Source: Leuconostoc miyukkimchii
GTDB lineage: Bacteria > Bacillota > Bacilli > Lactobacillales > Lactobacillaceae
NCBI RefSeq assembly: GCF_019656055.1
Contig: NZ_BPKY01000008.1
Span: 53,198 to 117,197, forward strand
DNA: 64,000 nucleotides
Reading direction: 5' to 3'
This document shows, in pieces, positions 53,211-63,859 of the stretch; the first letter of the stretch is position 1; every line of letters starts with the position of its first letter. The notes beneath the pieces are model-generated. The model did no database searches and had not been told where the DNA came from. It was given only the letters and a program-made list of their open reading frames with translations. The translations under genes and the position numbers were made by a program.

Positions 53211-55586
53211 TTGGACAATCAAATTAAAATTGATGAAACGCAATATCTTGATAAAACGTTACAGGCAATGCAAAATTCGCTTAGTAAGACCATATCAGAA
53301 ATTAAACAAACCAATAAAAGTATCAACTCAGTTGCCCAGAGTTGGGGGGATGTCCGTTTAAAAACAGATACTTATTCTGGCATTGTTGAGACCGCTGCAT
53401 CAATTCGACAACAACAACAGATGTTATCTGAACGTGAAAATTCTAAAACACGCGCTGAACGTCGATTTGCAACGCTAACCAAACAAATTGAAAAACCATA
53501 CTTTGCACGGATAGATTTTAATGAATCAACTAGTCAGACGACTGAACCTGAAACAATTTATATTGGACTGGGTTCATTTAGTGACGAAAAAAATGATTTT
53601 TTAGTCTATGATTGGCGTGCGCCGGTAGCTTCTATTTATTATGATGGTGGCATTGGCGATGTGACTTATTTGACACCAGATGGCACCCAAAACGCGACAG
53701 TAACATTGAAACGCCAATTTCAAATCGAAGAGGGTGTCATTGTGACACTTTTTGATACAGAAGAAGCAATTGGTGATGCAATGTTGATGAATGCCTTATC
53801 TGGTGAATCATCTACTAAAATGAAATCTATTGTCACGACGATTCAAAAAGAACAAAATAAAATTATTAGAAATACTTCCTCTGATTTATTGTTTGTGCAA
53901 GGCGCAGCAGGATCAGGTAAAACAGCTGCTGTGTTGCAACGTGTTGCGTATTTATTGTACCGTTATCGTGGGAAATTGACATCGGGACAAGTTGTATTAT
54001 TTAGTCCAAATCAGCTATTTAATGATTATATTGATAATGTTTTGCCTGAACTTGGCGAACAAAACATGGTACAAATGACATTTTATCAATACGCATCGCG
54101 ACGTTTACCTAAAGTGAATGTTGAAACTTTGCAAGAACGATTTGAGATAGATACAACAGAACCTCAAATAAACCTTGCAAAAGGTAGTTTGGCTATGTTT
54201 AATGCTGTTACAGCTTATGCTGAGCATTTAAATCGTTCTGAGATGAAAATTCGTAGCGTGATGTTTAACGGCGAGCCGCTTATTTCTAAGGAACGCATTT
54301 CAGAAATTTACTATCAATATAATGAAAATTATAAACTTGCGCAGCGATTAGAAGCGACAAGAGATACCCTCATGCGTATTTTGAGCTCTCATATCGGCAC
54401 AGAAGCGCGTAAGGATTGGGTAGAATTAGCAATCGAAAATTTATCCAAACAAGAGTACGATGAAATCGTTGGTGCTGGGAAAGTACGTATGGGTGATGAT
54501 CAAGAAAACGATGCAGCAGCAAGAACCCGACAAGCCCAGCTTGGTGATGGTCCTAAAGAACGAGAATTTGCAAGTGAAAAAGCAGAGCGTCAATTTTTAT
54601 CAAAGCAAATTGTGACTCAAGCATTGAAACCATTAGCACGTCAAATTCGTCGTGCTAGTTTTCTCAATATTAATGCGCAATTTATTGATTTCTTACGTCA
54701 AGCACATCATTATATTGACTTATCACAATTTAATATTACGCCATCTGAGTGGCTGGCTCATGTTGAAACTGTGATTACATCGTTGAAAAAACGACAGTTA
54801 TCTTTAACTGACACAACCTTATATCTATATTTGTACGATTTGATTACTGGCAAAAATGGTGAGCGTGATATTCGTTTCTTGTTTATTGATGAAATACAAG
54901 ATTATACCCCGTTTCAATTGGCCTTCTTGAAATTTAGTTTTCCTAAAGCTAAGTTCACGGTTTTGGGTGATTTGAATCAAGCTATTTTTACAAAAGATGA
55001 TGCAAAGAATCTACAAAATGATTTTGCGTCACTATTTGATAGTGATCGTGTTGAAAGTATCAAACTAACGCAAACATATCGTTCAACACAGCAAATTACC
55101 GATTTTACTAAATATATATTACGTGACGGACAAGATATTGATGCTTTCAATCGTGATGGTAAAAAGCCCATATTATATACATTACCAAATGAAACTGATA
55201 TGTTAGCGCAGTTACGTGCACAATTAGAAGAACACGATGTAAACAAAGATACGACTGCCATTATTACAAAAACGCGTGCTGATGCACAAGCACTTGCAGC
55301 ACAGCTCGATAGTCAAAATGTCACTTTAATTCAATCAGAAAATCAAAGGTTAGCGCAAGGTACGATTATTGTGCCGTCTTACTTAGCCAAAGGGTTGGAG
55401 TTTGATGCTGTAATCATTTGGCATGCTGACGATACACGTTATGGTGATGAATCCGATCGTCGATTATTGTATACGGTGGCAAGTCGGGCAATGCATACTT
55501 TGACGTTAATTGCAGCAAATGATGCATCGCTTTTGATTAATGATGTGCCAAAGAATCTTTATGAGGTGAGGCAATGGATCAACTGA
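53211..55586 (+). CDS. helD: HelD-type UvrD/Rep superfamily helicase
   Basis: About 791 residues. An N-terminal coiled-coil arm (residues 1-90, many Q/K/L) and SCREW-like insert precede the helicase core, with Walker A FVQGAAGSGKTAAV near 235, Walker B LFIDEIQDYTPFQ, GDLNQAI, TYRST, and the C-terminal VPSYLAKGLEFDAVII and LLYTVASRAMHTL. The arrangement matches HelD, which removes RNA polymerase from DNA and nucleic acid. The open frame begins at 53190, but I prefer the TTG at 53211, because GGGAG lies five bases before it. It overlaps coaA by 13 bases. Confidence 0.87.
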   Translation: MDNQIKIDETQYLDKTLQAMQNSLSKTISEIKQTNKSINSVAQSWGDVRLKTDTYSGIVETAASIRQQQQMLSERENSKTRAERRFATLTKQIEKPYFARIDFNESTSQTTEPETIYIGLGSFSDEKNDFLVYDWRAPVASIYYDGGIGDVTYLTPDGTQNATVTLKRQFQIEEGVIVTLFDTEEAIGDAMLMNALSGESSTKMKSIVTTIQKEQNKIIRNTSSDLLFVQGAAGSGKTAAVLQRVAYLLYRYRGKLTSGQVVLFSPNQLFNDYIDNVLPELGEQNMVQMTFYQYASRRLPKVNVETLQERFEIDTTEPQINLAKGSLAMFNAVTAYAEHLNRSEMKIRSVMFNGEPLISKERISEIYYQYNENYKLAQRLEATRDTLMRILSSHIGTEARKDWVELAIENLSKQEYDEIVGAGKVRMGDDQENDAAARTRQAQLGDGPKEREFASEKAERQFLSKQIVTQALKPLARQIRRASFLNINAQFIDFLRQAHHYIDLSQFNITPSEWLAHVETVITSLKKRQLSLTDTTLYLYLYDLITGKNGERDIRFLFIDEIQDYTPFQLAFLKFSFPKAKFTVLGDLNQAIFTKDDAKNLQNDFASLFDSDRVESIKLTQTYRSTQQITDFTKYILRDGQDIDAFNRDGKKPILYTLPNETDMLAQLRAQLEEHDVNKDTTAIITKTRADAQALAAQLDSQNVTLIQSENQRLAQGTIIVPSYLAKGLEFDAVIIWHADDTRYGDESDRRLLYTVASRAMHTLTLIAANDASLLINDVPKNLYEVRQWIN

Positions 55587-56248
55587 TTCGTATAATTAAT
55601 CAGCGATTTCAAAATACGTTCATGACTATCGCAGTTGCTGGTTCGGTATCTGTTGGGAAAAGTACATTTGCTGCTGGTCTTGCTCAGAAATTATCTGCAA
55701 AGACAACAGTTATTAGTACTGATGATTTTTTGATGCCAAATCATATATTAAAAGAAAAAAAACTTTTTGATCAAAAAGGTTTTCCAGAAACATATGATCT
55801 AAAAAAATTAGTGGAAGTAATCACCCGTTTTAAGTCAGGTGATACGTCAGTGAAAATACCTTATTACACACAGGAATTAGCAGATATTCACCCAGAAACA
55901 ATGCAGACAATTCAGAGACCAGAAATTCTAATTATTGAAGGTGTCGTAGCATTGCAGATTGATCAAATAGATTTTAAAATCTATCTAGATGCAGATCTAA
56001 CAGACATTAAATCTTGGTATTTAGCACGTACATTGGAAATGACAGCACTAGCTAAAAATGACCCAGCTTCGTGGCGTTATCAATATGCACAAATGCCAAT
56101 TGGTACATTTTCAGATTTAGTTATGAAAATTTGGGATGAAACCAATCAAGTTAATCTTGACCGCTTTATTTTACCAACGAAACAATATGCCGATGCTGTG
56201 GTAGCATTGGATAAAAATCATGATATTAAAAGTATTACTATAAGATAG
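55574..56248 (+). CDS. coaA: Pantothenate kinase type I (short form)
   Basis: First enzyme of CoA synthesis, phosphorylating pantothenate. P-loop AGSVSVGKSTFA at about residues 21-32, TDDFLMPN, KKGFPETYD-like KGFPETYDLKKLV, PYYTQELADI and ILIIEGVVALQ are the PanK-I motifs. At 224 residues it is much shorter than the usual 300-320, mainly lacking the N-terminal ~80 residues before the P-loop. Overlaps helD by 13 bases with GAGGTGAGG before its ATG, so the two are translationally linked. A uridine-kinase-like substrate cannot be excluded. Confidence 0.82.
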   Translation: MDQLIRIINQRFQNTFMTIAVAGSVSVGKSTFAAGLAQKLSAKTTVISTDDFLMPNHILKEKKLFDQKGFPETYDLKKLVEVITRFKSGDTSVKIPYYTQELADIHPETMQTIQRPEILIIEGVVALQIDQIDFKIYLDADLTDIKSWYLARTLEMTALAKNDPASWRYQYAQMPIGTFSDLVMKIWDETNQVNLDRFILPTKQYADAVVALDKNHDIKSITIR

Positions 56249-56250
56249 TT

Positions 56251-56283
56251 AAAAACATTGTCAACTTTGTTGACAATGTTTTT
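56251..56283. terminator. Terminator after coaA
   Basis: AAAAACATTGTCAAC-TTT-GTTGACAATGTTTTT, perfect stem with A-run and T-run. Confidence 0.93.
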
Positions 56284-56373
56284 AGTTAAGCGTAACATAG
56301 CTTAGGTAATTAAACCAAATACTTTTAGATAGTAATTGGTAAATTAAGTATAAGATGTAAAGAAGGAAAAACT

Positions 56374-57876
56374 ATGAACAATGAAATACTTGATAGACAT
56401 GGGAAACCAGTGAATCGTTTGGGAATGATGCTTGTCTTACTCGTTGGTGTATTTTCAGTAATGTTGATGCAAACAGCACTAGGTACAGCATTACCATCTC
56501 TAATGAAAGCATTTGATGTTAACGCATCAACAGTTCAGTGGTTAACGACTATTTTTTTGATGGCTAATGGTATTATGGTACCAGTATCTGCCTTTTTAAC
56601 GACACGAATTCCAACAAAAACATTATATCTATCAGCTTTGACATTGTTTACTATCGGTACATTTGTTGCATTTATTACGCCAACGAATGCATTCTGGTTG
56701 TTAATGGTGGCACGTGTGCTGCAAGCAATGGCTGTTGGTATACTGATGCCTCTTATGCAGGTTGTGTCATTGTCATTGTTTGATGCAGCGTCACGTGGTC
56801 GAGCTATGGGACTTGGTGGTTTAGTAATTGGTATGGCACCGGCTATTGGACCAACATTATCAGGATGGATACTTGAAAAGGATCATACATTCTTAGGTTT
56901 CACGCTACAAAATTCATGGCGATCTATTTTTGGTATTGTCTTACCAGTCGTTATTCTGGTTATAATAGCATCGTTCTTCTTATTTCATGATGTACTACCA
57001 ACAAGAAAAGTAACCCTAAACGTACGATCACTCATTGAATCAACTTTTGGTTTTGGATTGGTACTATACGGTTTTGCGATGGTTGCTACAGATGGTTGGG
57101 GTAGTTTGAATGTTATTTTACCATTGATTATTGGTCTTATAATTGTCATTGAATTTATATGGCATCAATCAAAGATGGACAAGCCATTCTTAGATATGTC
57201 AGTTTTCAAATCAAAACAGTTTACGATTACTACAATTCTAGTATCATTTGTTATGATGGCAATGATAGGTGTTGAAATGGTTTTGCCAATCTATATGCAA
57301 AACATTCGAGGTCTAACACCACTTCACTCAGGATTAATTCTCTTACCTGGTGCTCTAATGATGGGCATTGTGTCACCAATTGCTGGGTCGTTTTATGATA
57401 AATACGGGGCAAAACGACTAGCTATGACGGGATTTACAATACTAATTATTGGGACAGTACCGTTAGTCTATTTGACAGCTAACACGCCAACATTATATAT
57501 TACAACATTGTATACATTACGTATGTTTGGTATTGCCATGACAATGATGCCATTGACGGCTTCAGCTATGGGCGCTTTATCAGCTCAAAATGCTGCACAA
57601 GGAACGGCAGCTAACAATACAATGCGTCAAATTGCATCATCTCTTGGCACCGCAGTTTTGTCATCTGTTATGCAGTCTGTTACGAAGAATAATATGCCAA
57701 AAAATAGTTTGAGTGGTCAAGATCCGTTGCTTTTTCAGCGTCATGCTATCGATGCCACACTTAATGGTTTTCATGCCGCGTTTATCCTAGCAGCTGTGTT
57801 TGCTACAATTGCCCTACTAGTAACATTTCTATTACACAGTGGCAAAGTAACTGTACAAGCAAAGAAGGAGTTGTAA
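56374..57876 (+). CDS. MFS drug exporter, DHA2 family (14 spans)
   Basis: A 500-residue EmrB/QacA/LmrB-type proton-driven multidrug exporter with 14 hydrophobic helices. Typical motifs include LGTALPSLMKAFDVNASTVQWLTTIFLM in helix 1-2, GRAMGLGGLVIGMAPAIGPTLSGWI (the antiporter motif C) and LPGALMMGIVSPIAGSFYDKYGAK. AAGGAAAA lies before the ATG. It is followed two bases later by a DUF4811-like gene, a pairing known from lactobacilli. Substrate unknown. Confidence 0.9.
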   Translation: MNNEILDRHGKPVNRLGMMLVLLVGVFSVMLMQTALGTALPSLMKAFDVNASTVQWLTTIFLMANGIMVPVSAFLTTRIPTKTLYLSALTLFTIGTFVAFITPTNAFWLLMVARVLQAMAVGILMPLMQVVSLSLFDAASRGRAMGLGGLVIGMAPAIGPTLSGWILEKDHTFLGFTLQNSWRSIFGIVLPVVILVIIASFFLFHDVLPTRKVTLNVRSLIESTFGFGLVLYGFAMVATDGWGSLNVILPLIIGLIIVIEFIWHQSKMDKPFLDMSVFKSKQFTITTILVSFVMMAMIGVEMVLPIYMQNIRGLTPLHSGLILLPGALMMGIVSPIAGSFYDKYGAKRLAMTGFTILIIGTVPLVYLTANTPTLYITTLYTLRMFGIAMTMMPLTASAMGALSAQNAAQGTAANNTMRQIASSLGTAVLSSVMQSVTKNNMPKNSLSGQDPLLFQRHAIDATLNGFHAAFILAAVFATIALLVTFLLHSGKVTVQAKKEL

Positions 57877-57877
57877 T

Positions 57878-58555
57878 ATGATTATATTGATTCTGGCATT
57901 ATTTGCAATTTCGGCTTTTTTTGCCAATATGACAATTAAAAATTCTGGGATGCGTTATACAGTGACATTGGTGCTGCTTGGTGGTTTAATCATAAGTGTA
58001 GTAGCCTTGGTGGCTAATATGCATGATTACTATGGTATGAAATCAGTCACAACGACAACAAAGAAAGAAATTTATTCAGCAGGACAAAGTAATCAAAATT
58101 TCGGAATGCTTTTGTATCAAGGTGTTGGCACTAATGGTCAGGAAAATGTTTATATTTACAAAACATCAAAGACAGACAAAAAAACAACGCTTGCTAAGCC
58201 TGATTTGAATACGACTTCAAAAAAAGTAGATATATCTGGCAATAAAGCTTATCGCGTTGTTAAAACAACACGATATGAGTACAAAAATAATGGCTTTAAG
58301 TTCTTGTTTGGCATTGCTGGTAACAATAAACAGCTCAAGCATCGCCGCGTAACATATCAAGTGCCTCCAACATGGGTGGCGCTAACAACAAAGCAGGCAA
58401 AGTCATTAGCAAGTAAATTAACACCCAAAACAACTGCAGAGCGTGTTTCGGCAGCTGCGCAACAAAAACAACTAGCTGATTTAGCAAAAGTTGATCCAGA
58501 TAAAGCGGCTACACTTGAGGCTAATCAGGTTAAAAAGGTATTACAGCTTGATTAA
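57878..58555 (+). CDS. DUF4811-like membrane protein
   Basis: A 225-residue protein with two N-terminal membrane helices (3-20 and 27-46) and an external basic domain, with VTTTTKKEIYSAGQ, YQGVGTNGQENVYIYKT and YQVPPTWVALTTKQAKSL. The match to DUF4811 is from memory of this domain beside DHA2 exporters. AAGGAG lies inside the end of the preceding gene and the ATG follows two bases after its stop, so they are coupled. It may assist the exporter or sense its substrate. Confidence 0.7.
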   Translation: MIILILALFAISAFFANMTIKNSGMRYTVTLVLLGGLIISVVALVANMHDYYGMKSVTTTTKKEIYSAGQSNQNFGMLLYQGVGTNGQENVYIYKTSKTDKKTTLAKPDLNTTSKKVDISGNKAYRVVKTTRYEYKNNGFKFLFGIAGNNKQLKHRRVTYQVPPTWVALTTKQAKSLASKLTPKTTAERVSAAAQQKQLADLAKVDPDKAATLEANQVKKVLQLD

Positions 58556-58682
58556 TTAGACATAAGGCGATGGTTTCTATTTCAGAGACTGTCGCTTTTG
58601 TGCTATGATAATGAAAATACAGATAACAATCAGATATATCTCAAGAGGCCAAGTATCAAATGAAACATGAGGAGGTTGTGCG

Positions 58683-60131
58683 ATGAATTTTTTTGTGAAT
58701 AAGGGTATGGGCCACGGTAATAGTGGTGTTGAGCATGCACAATTCTATCGCGCTGAACGTTTTCGTGAGAAAAATATACCTTATAAATTAGTTTTTACTG
58801 ATCATTTACCAATGCTACATCAACATATGAAGGAATGGCACATAGCAGAAGATCAAGTGATTAGTTTATACGACTATTTGCTAAGTGATGATCCAGATGA
58901 CTATTTGCGTGTAGGTGAGCACAATACGCATGAATATTATGAAGATGTATTATGGGATACGACGAATACACAAAGAATAATTAAACGCCAAGCGACGGGC
59001 AACTACACAGAAACTATTCAGCGACGTAAACGTTATCTTCAAGAAAAAAACGGTTACCAAGTAACAGATGATCGTTTGATACTTGAAAATGGCACTAAGC
59101 GCGTTTCTTGGCATTATAGAACAGACAAGTCAAATCAACAAAGTATCACCAACATTCGAGTGGATAACTTCCGTGGTCATTGCTACTTATTCACAACTTT
59201 TGAAGAATTAGTAGATTTCTTTTTTTTAGACTTACAAAGACGATTTACAAATAATACTTATATCATTGATCGTGGATCTGAAAATGAAGAAACGCTAACA
59301 CGCATGAAACAAAATGGTGTACCGCTGAAAATTGTAGATGTTGTGCATGCTGCCCATTTTATAACTTGGTACGATAACCATCCATTATGGAATAATTATT
59401 ACCAATATATGTTTGATCATATACAAGATATTGATCGCGTTGTTGTTTCCACAAAATTACAAAGAGATGCAATGATATCGGAATTAATAACTAGTAGATC
59501 TGAAAATGTTGCAAATAAAATTGTTACGATTCCTGTTGGTGGCGTGTCCTCTTATTCACCGCCGAAACATTGGCAAGGGAATGTTGCTAAATTTGTCACT
59601 GCCTCACGCTTACACCCAGAAAAACATATTAATCATATTATTCAAGCCATAAAGCAATTGCGTGTTGCAGGTATGCCTGCCGTTTTAACAATTTATGGCA
59701 CGGGTACCGAGAAAAAACAATTAACAGCGCTCATTAAATCTTTGAATCTAGAGTCCTCTGTGCAGTTAAAAGGATTAAGTCAAAATATGGTAACGGACAT
59801 GCAGAACTACGATGCTTTTGTATCGGCTTCTTACTCCGAAGGTTTTGGTTTAACATATATTGAGGCTATGGGGAATGCGTTGCCAATTGCAACCTATGCA
59901 AACCTTTATGGTGCACAGGAATTGGTTCATGATGGTGTGAATGGCTACTTAGCTTCATTTTCCCATCATGATACAGATGAGTTAACAAACATACGTAATC
60001 TTGCAAATGCCATGCAACGTGTGTTTGAAAACTATGATCAGCTCTCAATTGGTGCAAGCAAGCTTGCCGTTCAGTATAAAAATGAGGTTATAGCAAAGCA
60101 GTGGGAAGATATTATGGTGGATCTGACATGA
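58683..60131 (+). CDS. gtfA: GtfA-like glycosyltransferase (serine-rich protein glycosylation type)
   Basis: A 482-residue GT-B fold enzyme of family GT4. The N-terminus MNFFVNKGMGHGNSGVEHAQFYRAE and the inserted beta-meander domain at about 90-190 are those of GtfA, which adds the first N-acetylglucosamine to serine-rich repeat adhesins. The C-terminal domain has YGTGTEKKQL and the nucleotide-sugar motif SYSEGFGLTYIEAMGNALP (E-x7-E). GAGGAGG lies before the ATG. No SecA2/SecY2 or adhesin gene is in the window, so the acceptor is unknown. Confidence 0.83.
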   Translation: MNFFVNKGMGHGNSGVEHAQFYRAERFREKNIPYKLVFTDHLPMLHQHMKEWHIAEDQVISLYDYLLSDDPDDYLRVGEHNTHEYYEDVLWDTTNTQRIIKRQATGNYTETIQRRKRYLQEKNGYQVTDDRLILENGTKRVSWHYRTDKSNQQSITNIRVDNFRGHCYLFTTFEELVDFFFLDLQRRFTNNTYIIDRGSENEETLTRMKQNGVPLKIVDVVHAAHFITWYDNHPLWNNYYQYMFDHIQDIDRVVVSTKLQRDAMISELITSRSENVANKIVTIPVGGVSSYSPPKHWQGNVAKFVTASRLHPEKHINHIIQAIKQLRVAGMPAVLTIYGTGTEKKQLTALIKSLNLESSVQLKGLSQNMVTDMQNYDAFVSASYSEGFGLTYIEAMGNALPIATYANLYGAQELVHDGVNGYLASFSHHDTDELTNIRNLANAMQRVFENYDQLSIGASKLAVQYKNEVIAKQWEDIMVDLT

Positions 60132-60961
60132 CAGTTGAAATTATTAATTCATTAGCTTATGCCGATTTTCCGGGGATTGCTTGGCAAATAGAACAAGTGA
60201 AATCTGGTAGGCGTGATGCGCTTTGGTTGGCAACACCTCATGAAGATGCCGCCTATTTACTGACAAAAATGGGAATCAATCCCACAAAAGTTTATGATAT
60301 GTATGCACAACGATACCTTGAGGATGTGGATAGTAGAAAGGGTATTTGGTGGACGGATTTACCGGTACCGAATAATGCACAATTCATCATTAATCAAGAT
60401 CATACTAAGAGTGTTTTTAGTCATGGCCATGAAATAGCCAAAATCCGCTGGTTTAGTAGCTCAAAACGTATTGTTCAGGCAGTCGTTTGGTTTGATATTG
60501 ATGGCAAAATTGATTATAAAGACATTTATAGACGAGATGGTAAGTTATTTGCTAAGCAGTATTTTAGTGATGGAGAATTGCTGGAGTCAGATTTTTATTT
60601 TGGTCAAGAAGCGATTCAAGTAAAAGATTTTTATTTTGAGAAACAGCGTAATTTTGTGTATGCTAAAGAACAGAAGTATAAGAATGCTGAAGATTATATC
60701 GCTAGTACTGGCGATCAATCACCACAAGAGACTTTTGAAATCACACAACTGGGTCGTGAGTTGGCATTTGCCCCGAAAAATACGATATTGACCTTGGTTG
60801 ACGGCGTTTTAGATGACAAAGGCAAAGTACATCGCAACTTGGCTATTTTATTGGAAGATAGCACATGTAAAATTCAGCAAGTCAATGTCACACAACGTGA
60901 TTTTGATATCTTGAAAACACAAAATTTCCCGACAAATAAATTACGTGTTAAAAGAATTTGA
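60128..60961 (+). CDS. gtfB: GtfB-like subunit, short form without catalytic domain
   Basis: A 277-residue protein overlapping gtfA by four bases (ATGA). Residues 40-185 match the N-terminal add-on domain of GtfB (FSHGHEIAKIRWF, AVVWFDIDGKIDYKDIYRRDGKLFAKQYFSDGE), but the chain ends where the GT-B domain would follow; family members have about 440 residues. GtfB acts as chaperone and acceptor-recognition partner of GtfA, so a domain-only form might suffice. It may alternatively be a truncated gene; the end shows no frameshift. A GTG at 60101 is an unlikely earlier start. Confidence 0.75.
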   Translation: MTVEIINSLAYADFPGIAWQIEQVKSGRRDALWLATPHEDAAYLLTKMGINPTKVYDMYAQRYLEDVDSRKGIWWTDLPVPNNAQFIINQDHTKSVFSHGHEIAKIRWFSSSKRIVQAVVWFDIDGKIDYKDIYRRDGKLFAKQYFSDGELLESDFYFGQEAIQVKDFYFEKQRNFVYAKEQKYKNAEDYIASTGDQSPQETFEITQLGRELAFAPKNTILTLVDGVLDDKGKVHRNLAILLEDSTCKIQQVNVTQRDFDILKTQNFPTNKLRVKRI

Positions 60962-61013
60962 GTAGCATTTCACATATCACAACACAACAAGCATTTTTTG
61001 TTTTATAATAGAC

Positions 61014-61019
61014 TTGTTA
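61014..61019 (+). promoter_or_regulatory. -10 box of pgk
   Basis: TATAAT, 23 bases before the pgk start; the -35 region is weak (GCATTT). GGAGG follows directly, giving a short leader. Confidence 0.5.
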
Positions 61020-61041
61020 CAATAAAATTTTGGAGGCTATC

Positions 61042-62259
61042 ATGGCTAAATTGACTGTTTCAGATTTGGAACTTTCAGGTAAGAAAGTATTGTTGCGCGT
61101 TGATTTCAACGTGCCAATCAAGGCGGGCGTTATCGGTAACGATAATCGTATTGTGGCAGCTTTGCCAACAATCAAGTATGTTCTTGAAAATAACGGACGA
61201 GCAATTTTGTTCTCACATTTGGGTCGTATCAAGTCTGAAGACGACAAGAAAGAATTATCATTGGCACCTGTTGCTGCACGTTTGGGTGAGTTGTTGGGCA
61301 AGGAAATTAAATTTGTCCCACAAACTCGTGGTGCAGAATTAGAAGCTGCTGTTGAAGCTTTGCAAGACGGCGAAGTTTTGATGGTTGAAAACACACGTTT
61401 TGAAGATGTTGTTGACGGCCAAGAAGTTAAAAATGAATCAAAGAACAATCCAGAATTGGGTCAATACTGGGCATCATTGGGTGATGATTTGTTCATCAAC
61501 GACGCTTTTGGTACGGCTCATCGTGCCCATGCATCAAACGTTGGTATCTCAGCTAACGTTTCACAAGCAGCTGCTGGCTTCTTAATGGAAAAGGAAATCA
61601 AGTTCTTGGGAGAGGCTGTTGCTAACCCAGTTCGTCCATTTGTTGCTATCATCGGTGGTGCAAAGGTTTCTGACAAGATTGAGATCGTGAAGTCATTATT
61701 GGCTAAGGCTGACAAGGTTATTGTTGGTGGTGGTATGGCTTATACATTTGATGCTGCTAAGGGTAATAAGATTGGTAATTCGTTGTTTGAAGCTGATAAA
61801 GTTGAGTTAGCTAAGCAATTGATGGCAGAAGCTGGCGATAAGTTAGTTTTGCCTGTTGATTCAATTGCTGCTGATGCTTTCTCAAATGATGCAAATACTG
61901 AAGTTGTTGATGCAGAAGCTGGTATTCCTGATGGTTACATGGGTCTTGACATCGGTCCTAAGTCAATCAAGTTGTTGCAGGATACTTTGTCAGACGCAAA
62001 AACTGTTGTTTGGAACGGACCAATGGGCGTATTCGAAATGCCTAATTTTGCCAAGGGTACATTGGCAATTGGTGAAGAATTAGTTACTGTTACTGAAAAT
62101 GGTGGCACAACAATCGTTGGTGGTGGAGATTCAACCGCTGCTGTTCAACAATTGGGTGTTGCTGACAAGTTGTCACACATTTCAACTGGTGGTGGTGCAT
62201 CTTTGGAATACCTTGAAGGTAAGGAATTACCAGGAATTGCTGCTATTTCTGAAAAATAA
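61042..62259 (+). CDS. pgk: Phosphoglycerate kinase
   Basis: Glycolytic kinase making ATP from 1,3-bisphosphoglycerate, 405 residues. Motifs RVDFNVPI near the N-terminus, [46 protein letters not shown] and the C-terminal [14 protein letters not shown] chose MAKLT at 61042 (TTGGAGG upstream) instead of the ATG four codons earlier. Codon use is strongly biased (TTG, GGT, AAG), typical of high expression. gap is not adjacent. Confidence 0.97.
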   Translation: MAKLTVSDLELSGKKVLLRVDFNVPIKAGVIGNDNRIVAALPTIKYVLENNGRAILFSHLGRIKSEDDKKELSLAPVAARLGELLGKEIKFVPQTRGAELEAAVEALQDGEVLMVENTRFEDVVDGQEVKNESKNNPELGQYWASLGDDLFINDAFGTAHRAHASNVGISANVSQAAAGFLMEKEIKFLGEAVANPVRPFVAIIGGAKVSDKIEIVKSLLAKADKVIVGGGMAYTFDAAKGNKIGNSLFEADKVELAKQLMAEAGDKLVLPVDSIAADAFSNDANTEVVDAEAGIPDGYMGLDIGPKSIKLLQDTLSDAKTVVWNGPMGVFEMPNFAKGTLAIGEELVTVTENGGTTIVGGGDSTAAVQQLGVADKLSHISTGGGASLEYLEGKELPGIAAISEK

Positions 62260-62264
62260 TGCTT

Positions 62265-62293
62265 AAAACAGCCTAATTTATGGCTGTTTTTTT
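62265..62293 (+). terminator. Terminator after pgk
   Basis: AAAACAGCC-taattta-GGCTGTTTT with a T7 tail. Confidence 0.9.
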
Positions 62294-62420
62294 GTTGATA
62301 TTTTTAGAAATAAAATAAATGAGAAAAATTGGTGATTTTAATTAATGTTGGTGGTCAAACTAACGTTTTGTAATGTATAATGGTGCTAAGTTACAATCGA
62401 AATAAATGAAGGAGATCGCT

Positions 62421-63827
62421 ATGATTCAGGTTTACAATACATTAACCCGTGAAAAAGAAGTTTTTAATTCAATTACCCCTGGTAAAATTAATATGTATGT
62501 CTGCGGACCAACCGTATATAACTACATTCACATTGGAAATGCGCGATCAGCAATTGCGTTTGATGTGATTAGACGTTATTTTGAATACCGTGATTATGAA
62601 GTCAATTACGTATCAAATTTCACAGATGTTGACGATAAAATTATTAACCGTGCACGTAAAGAAGGCGTTGATGAGTTAACTATTGCTAATAAATATGCTA
62701 ATGCCTTTTTTGAAGATACTTTACCATTGAATATTAAACCAGCTACAGTACGTTCTCGTGCTACTGAGGTAATTCCCGAAATTATTGCGTTCGTGGCTGA
62801 TCTCATTGAAAAAGGCTATGCTTATGAATCAGAGGGGGATGTTTATTTCCGAGCAAAAAAGTTTAAGGGATATGGTATATTAGCTCATCAAGACTTGTCT
62901 GAAATGGAAGCAAATGCTGCTGGACGTTTGGATGATGAGGAATTAACGCGTAAAGAAGATCCAATTGATTTTGCTGTTTGGAAAGCTAGTCATGCAAGCG
63001 ATGAAATATCGTGGCAATCACCGTGGGGAGCGGGCCGACCAGGTTGGCATATTGAATGCTCTGTTATGGCACAAAAATATTTGGCAGATACTATTGATAT
63101 TCATGGTGGTGGAATAGATTTGGCTTTCCCGCATCATACAAATGAAATAGCACAATCAGAAGCACATACTGGTGAAAAATTTGTAAATTATTGGTTACAC
63201 AATGGCTTTGTTAATGTCAATGATGAAAAGATGTCTAAGTCACTCGGCAATTTTACAACAGTACATGATATGCTGGTTCAATATGATGACCCCATGGCAA
63301 TCAGATATCTTTTAGCAACAACACAATATCGACGACCAATTAATTATTCGTCCGACACATTATCTCAAGCACATCTTGCCTTGGAACGTATTCGGACGGG
63401 ATACCGTAACTTATCATTCCGGTTATCAAAAGCTAGTGCAGGACATGATGAAACTGTGGATAGTTTAGTTGATAAGCAAGTAAACGTTTTTGAAGTTGCA
63501 ATGGATGATGATTTTAATACACCAAATGCCTTAGCTGCCGTTTTTGAACTCGTCACAATCGCAAATACATACTCAGAAAATGAGTTAGTCAAAAATGATA
63601 CAGTAAAATATCTTTTGGATTCAATTGAAAAACTGATGTCTGTATTTGGTATTGAAGATTTAACCACCAACCAAGGTTTGACAGAAGAACAAAGTAGCTT
63701 ACTTGAGGCACGTGTTGCAGCGCGCGCATCGCATGACTTTAAGACTTCTGATAAACTACGTGAAGAATTAAATGAATTAGGCGTTTTTGTAGAAGATACA
63801 CCACAAGGACAACGATGGCATAAATAG
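62421..63827 (+). CDS. cysS: Cysteinyl-tRNA synthetase
   Basis: Class I aminoacyl-tRNA synthetase charging tRNA-Cys, 468 residues. The Rossmann motif HIGN lies in [13 protein letters not shown], zinc ligands include the cysteine in [10 protein letters not shown] and the Cys/His in [12 protein letters not shown], and KMSKS lies in [12 protein letters not shown] use the ATG at 62421 because AAGGAGA lies seven bases before it; the frame has another ATG five codons earlier that overlaps this site. No T-box is seen in the 140-base upstream gap. Confidence 0.97.
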   Translation: MIQVYNTLTREKEVFNSITPGKINMYVCGPTVYNYIHIGNARSAIAFDVIRRYFEYRDYEVNYVSNFTDVDDKIINRARKEGVDELTIANKYANAFFEDTLPLNIKPATVRSRATEVIPEIIAFVADLIEKGYAYESEGDVYFRAKKFKGYGILAHQDLSEMEANAAGRLDDEELTRKEDPIDFAVWKASHASDEISWQSPWGAGRPGWHIECSVMAQKYLADTIDIHGGGIDLAFPHHTNEIAQSEAHTGEKFVNYWLHNGFVNVNDEKMSKSLGNFTTVHDMLVQYDDPMAIRYLLATTQYRRPINYSSDTLSQAHLALERIRTGYRNLSFRLSKASAGHDETVDSLVDKQVNVFEVAMDDDFNTPNALAAVFELVTIANTYSENELVKNDTVKYLLDSIEKLMSVFGIEDLTTNQGLTEEQSSLLEARVAARASHDFKTSDKLREELNELGVFVEDTPQGQRWHK

Positions 63828-63836
63828 AAAGAAGAG

Positions 63837-63858
63837 AAGCCCGCGAAAGCGGGTTTTT
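63837..63858 (+). terminator. Terminator after cysS
   Basis: AAGCCCGC-GAAA-GCGGGTTTTT: GC-rich stem, GNRA-type loop, T5. Confidence 0.93.
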
Positions 63859-63859
63859 A

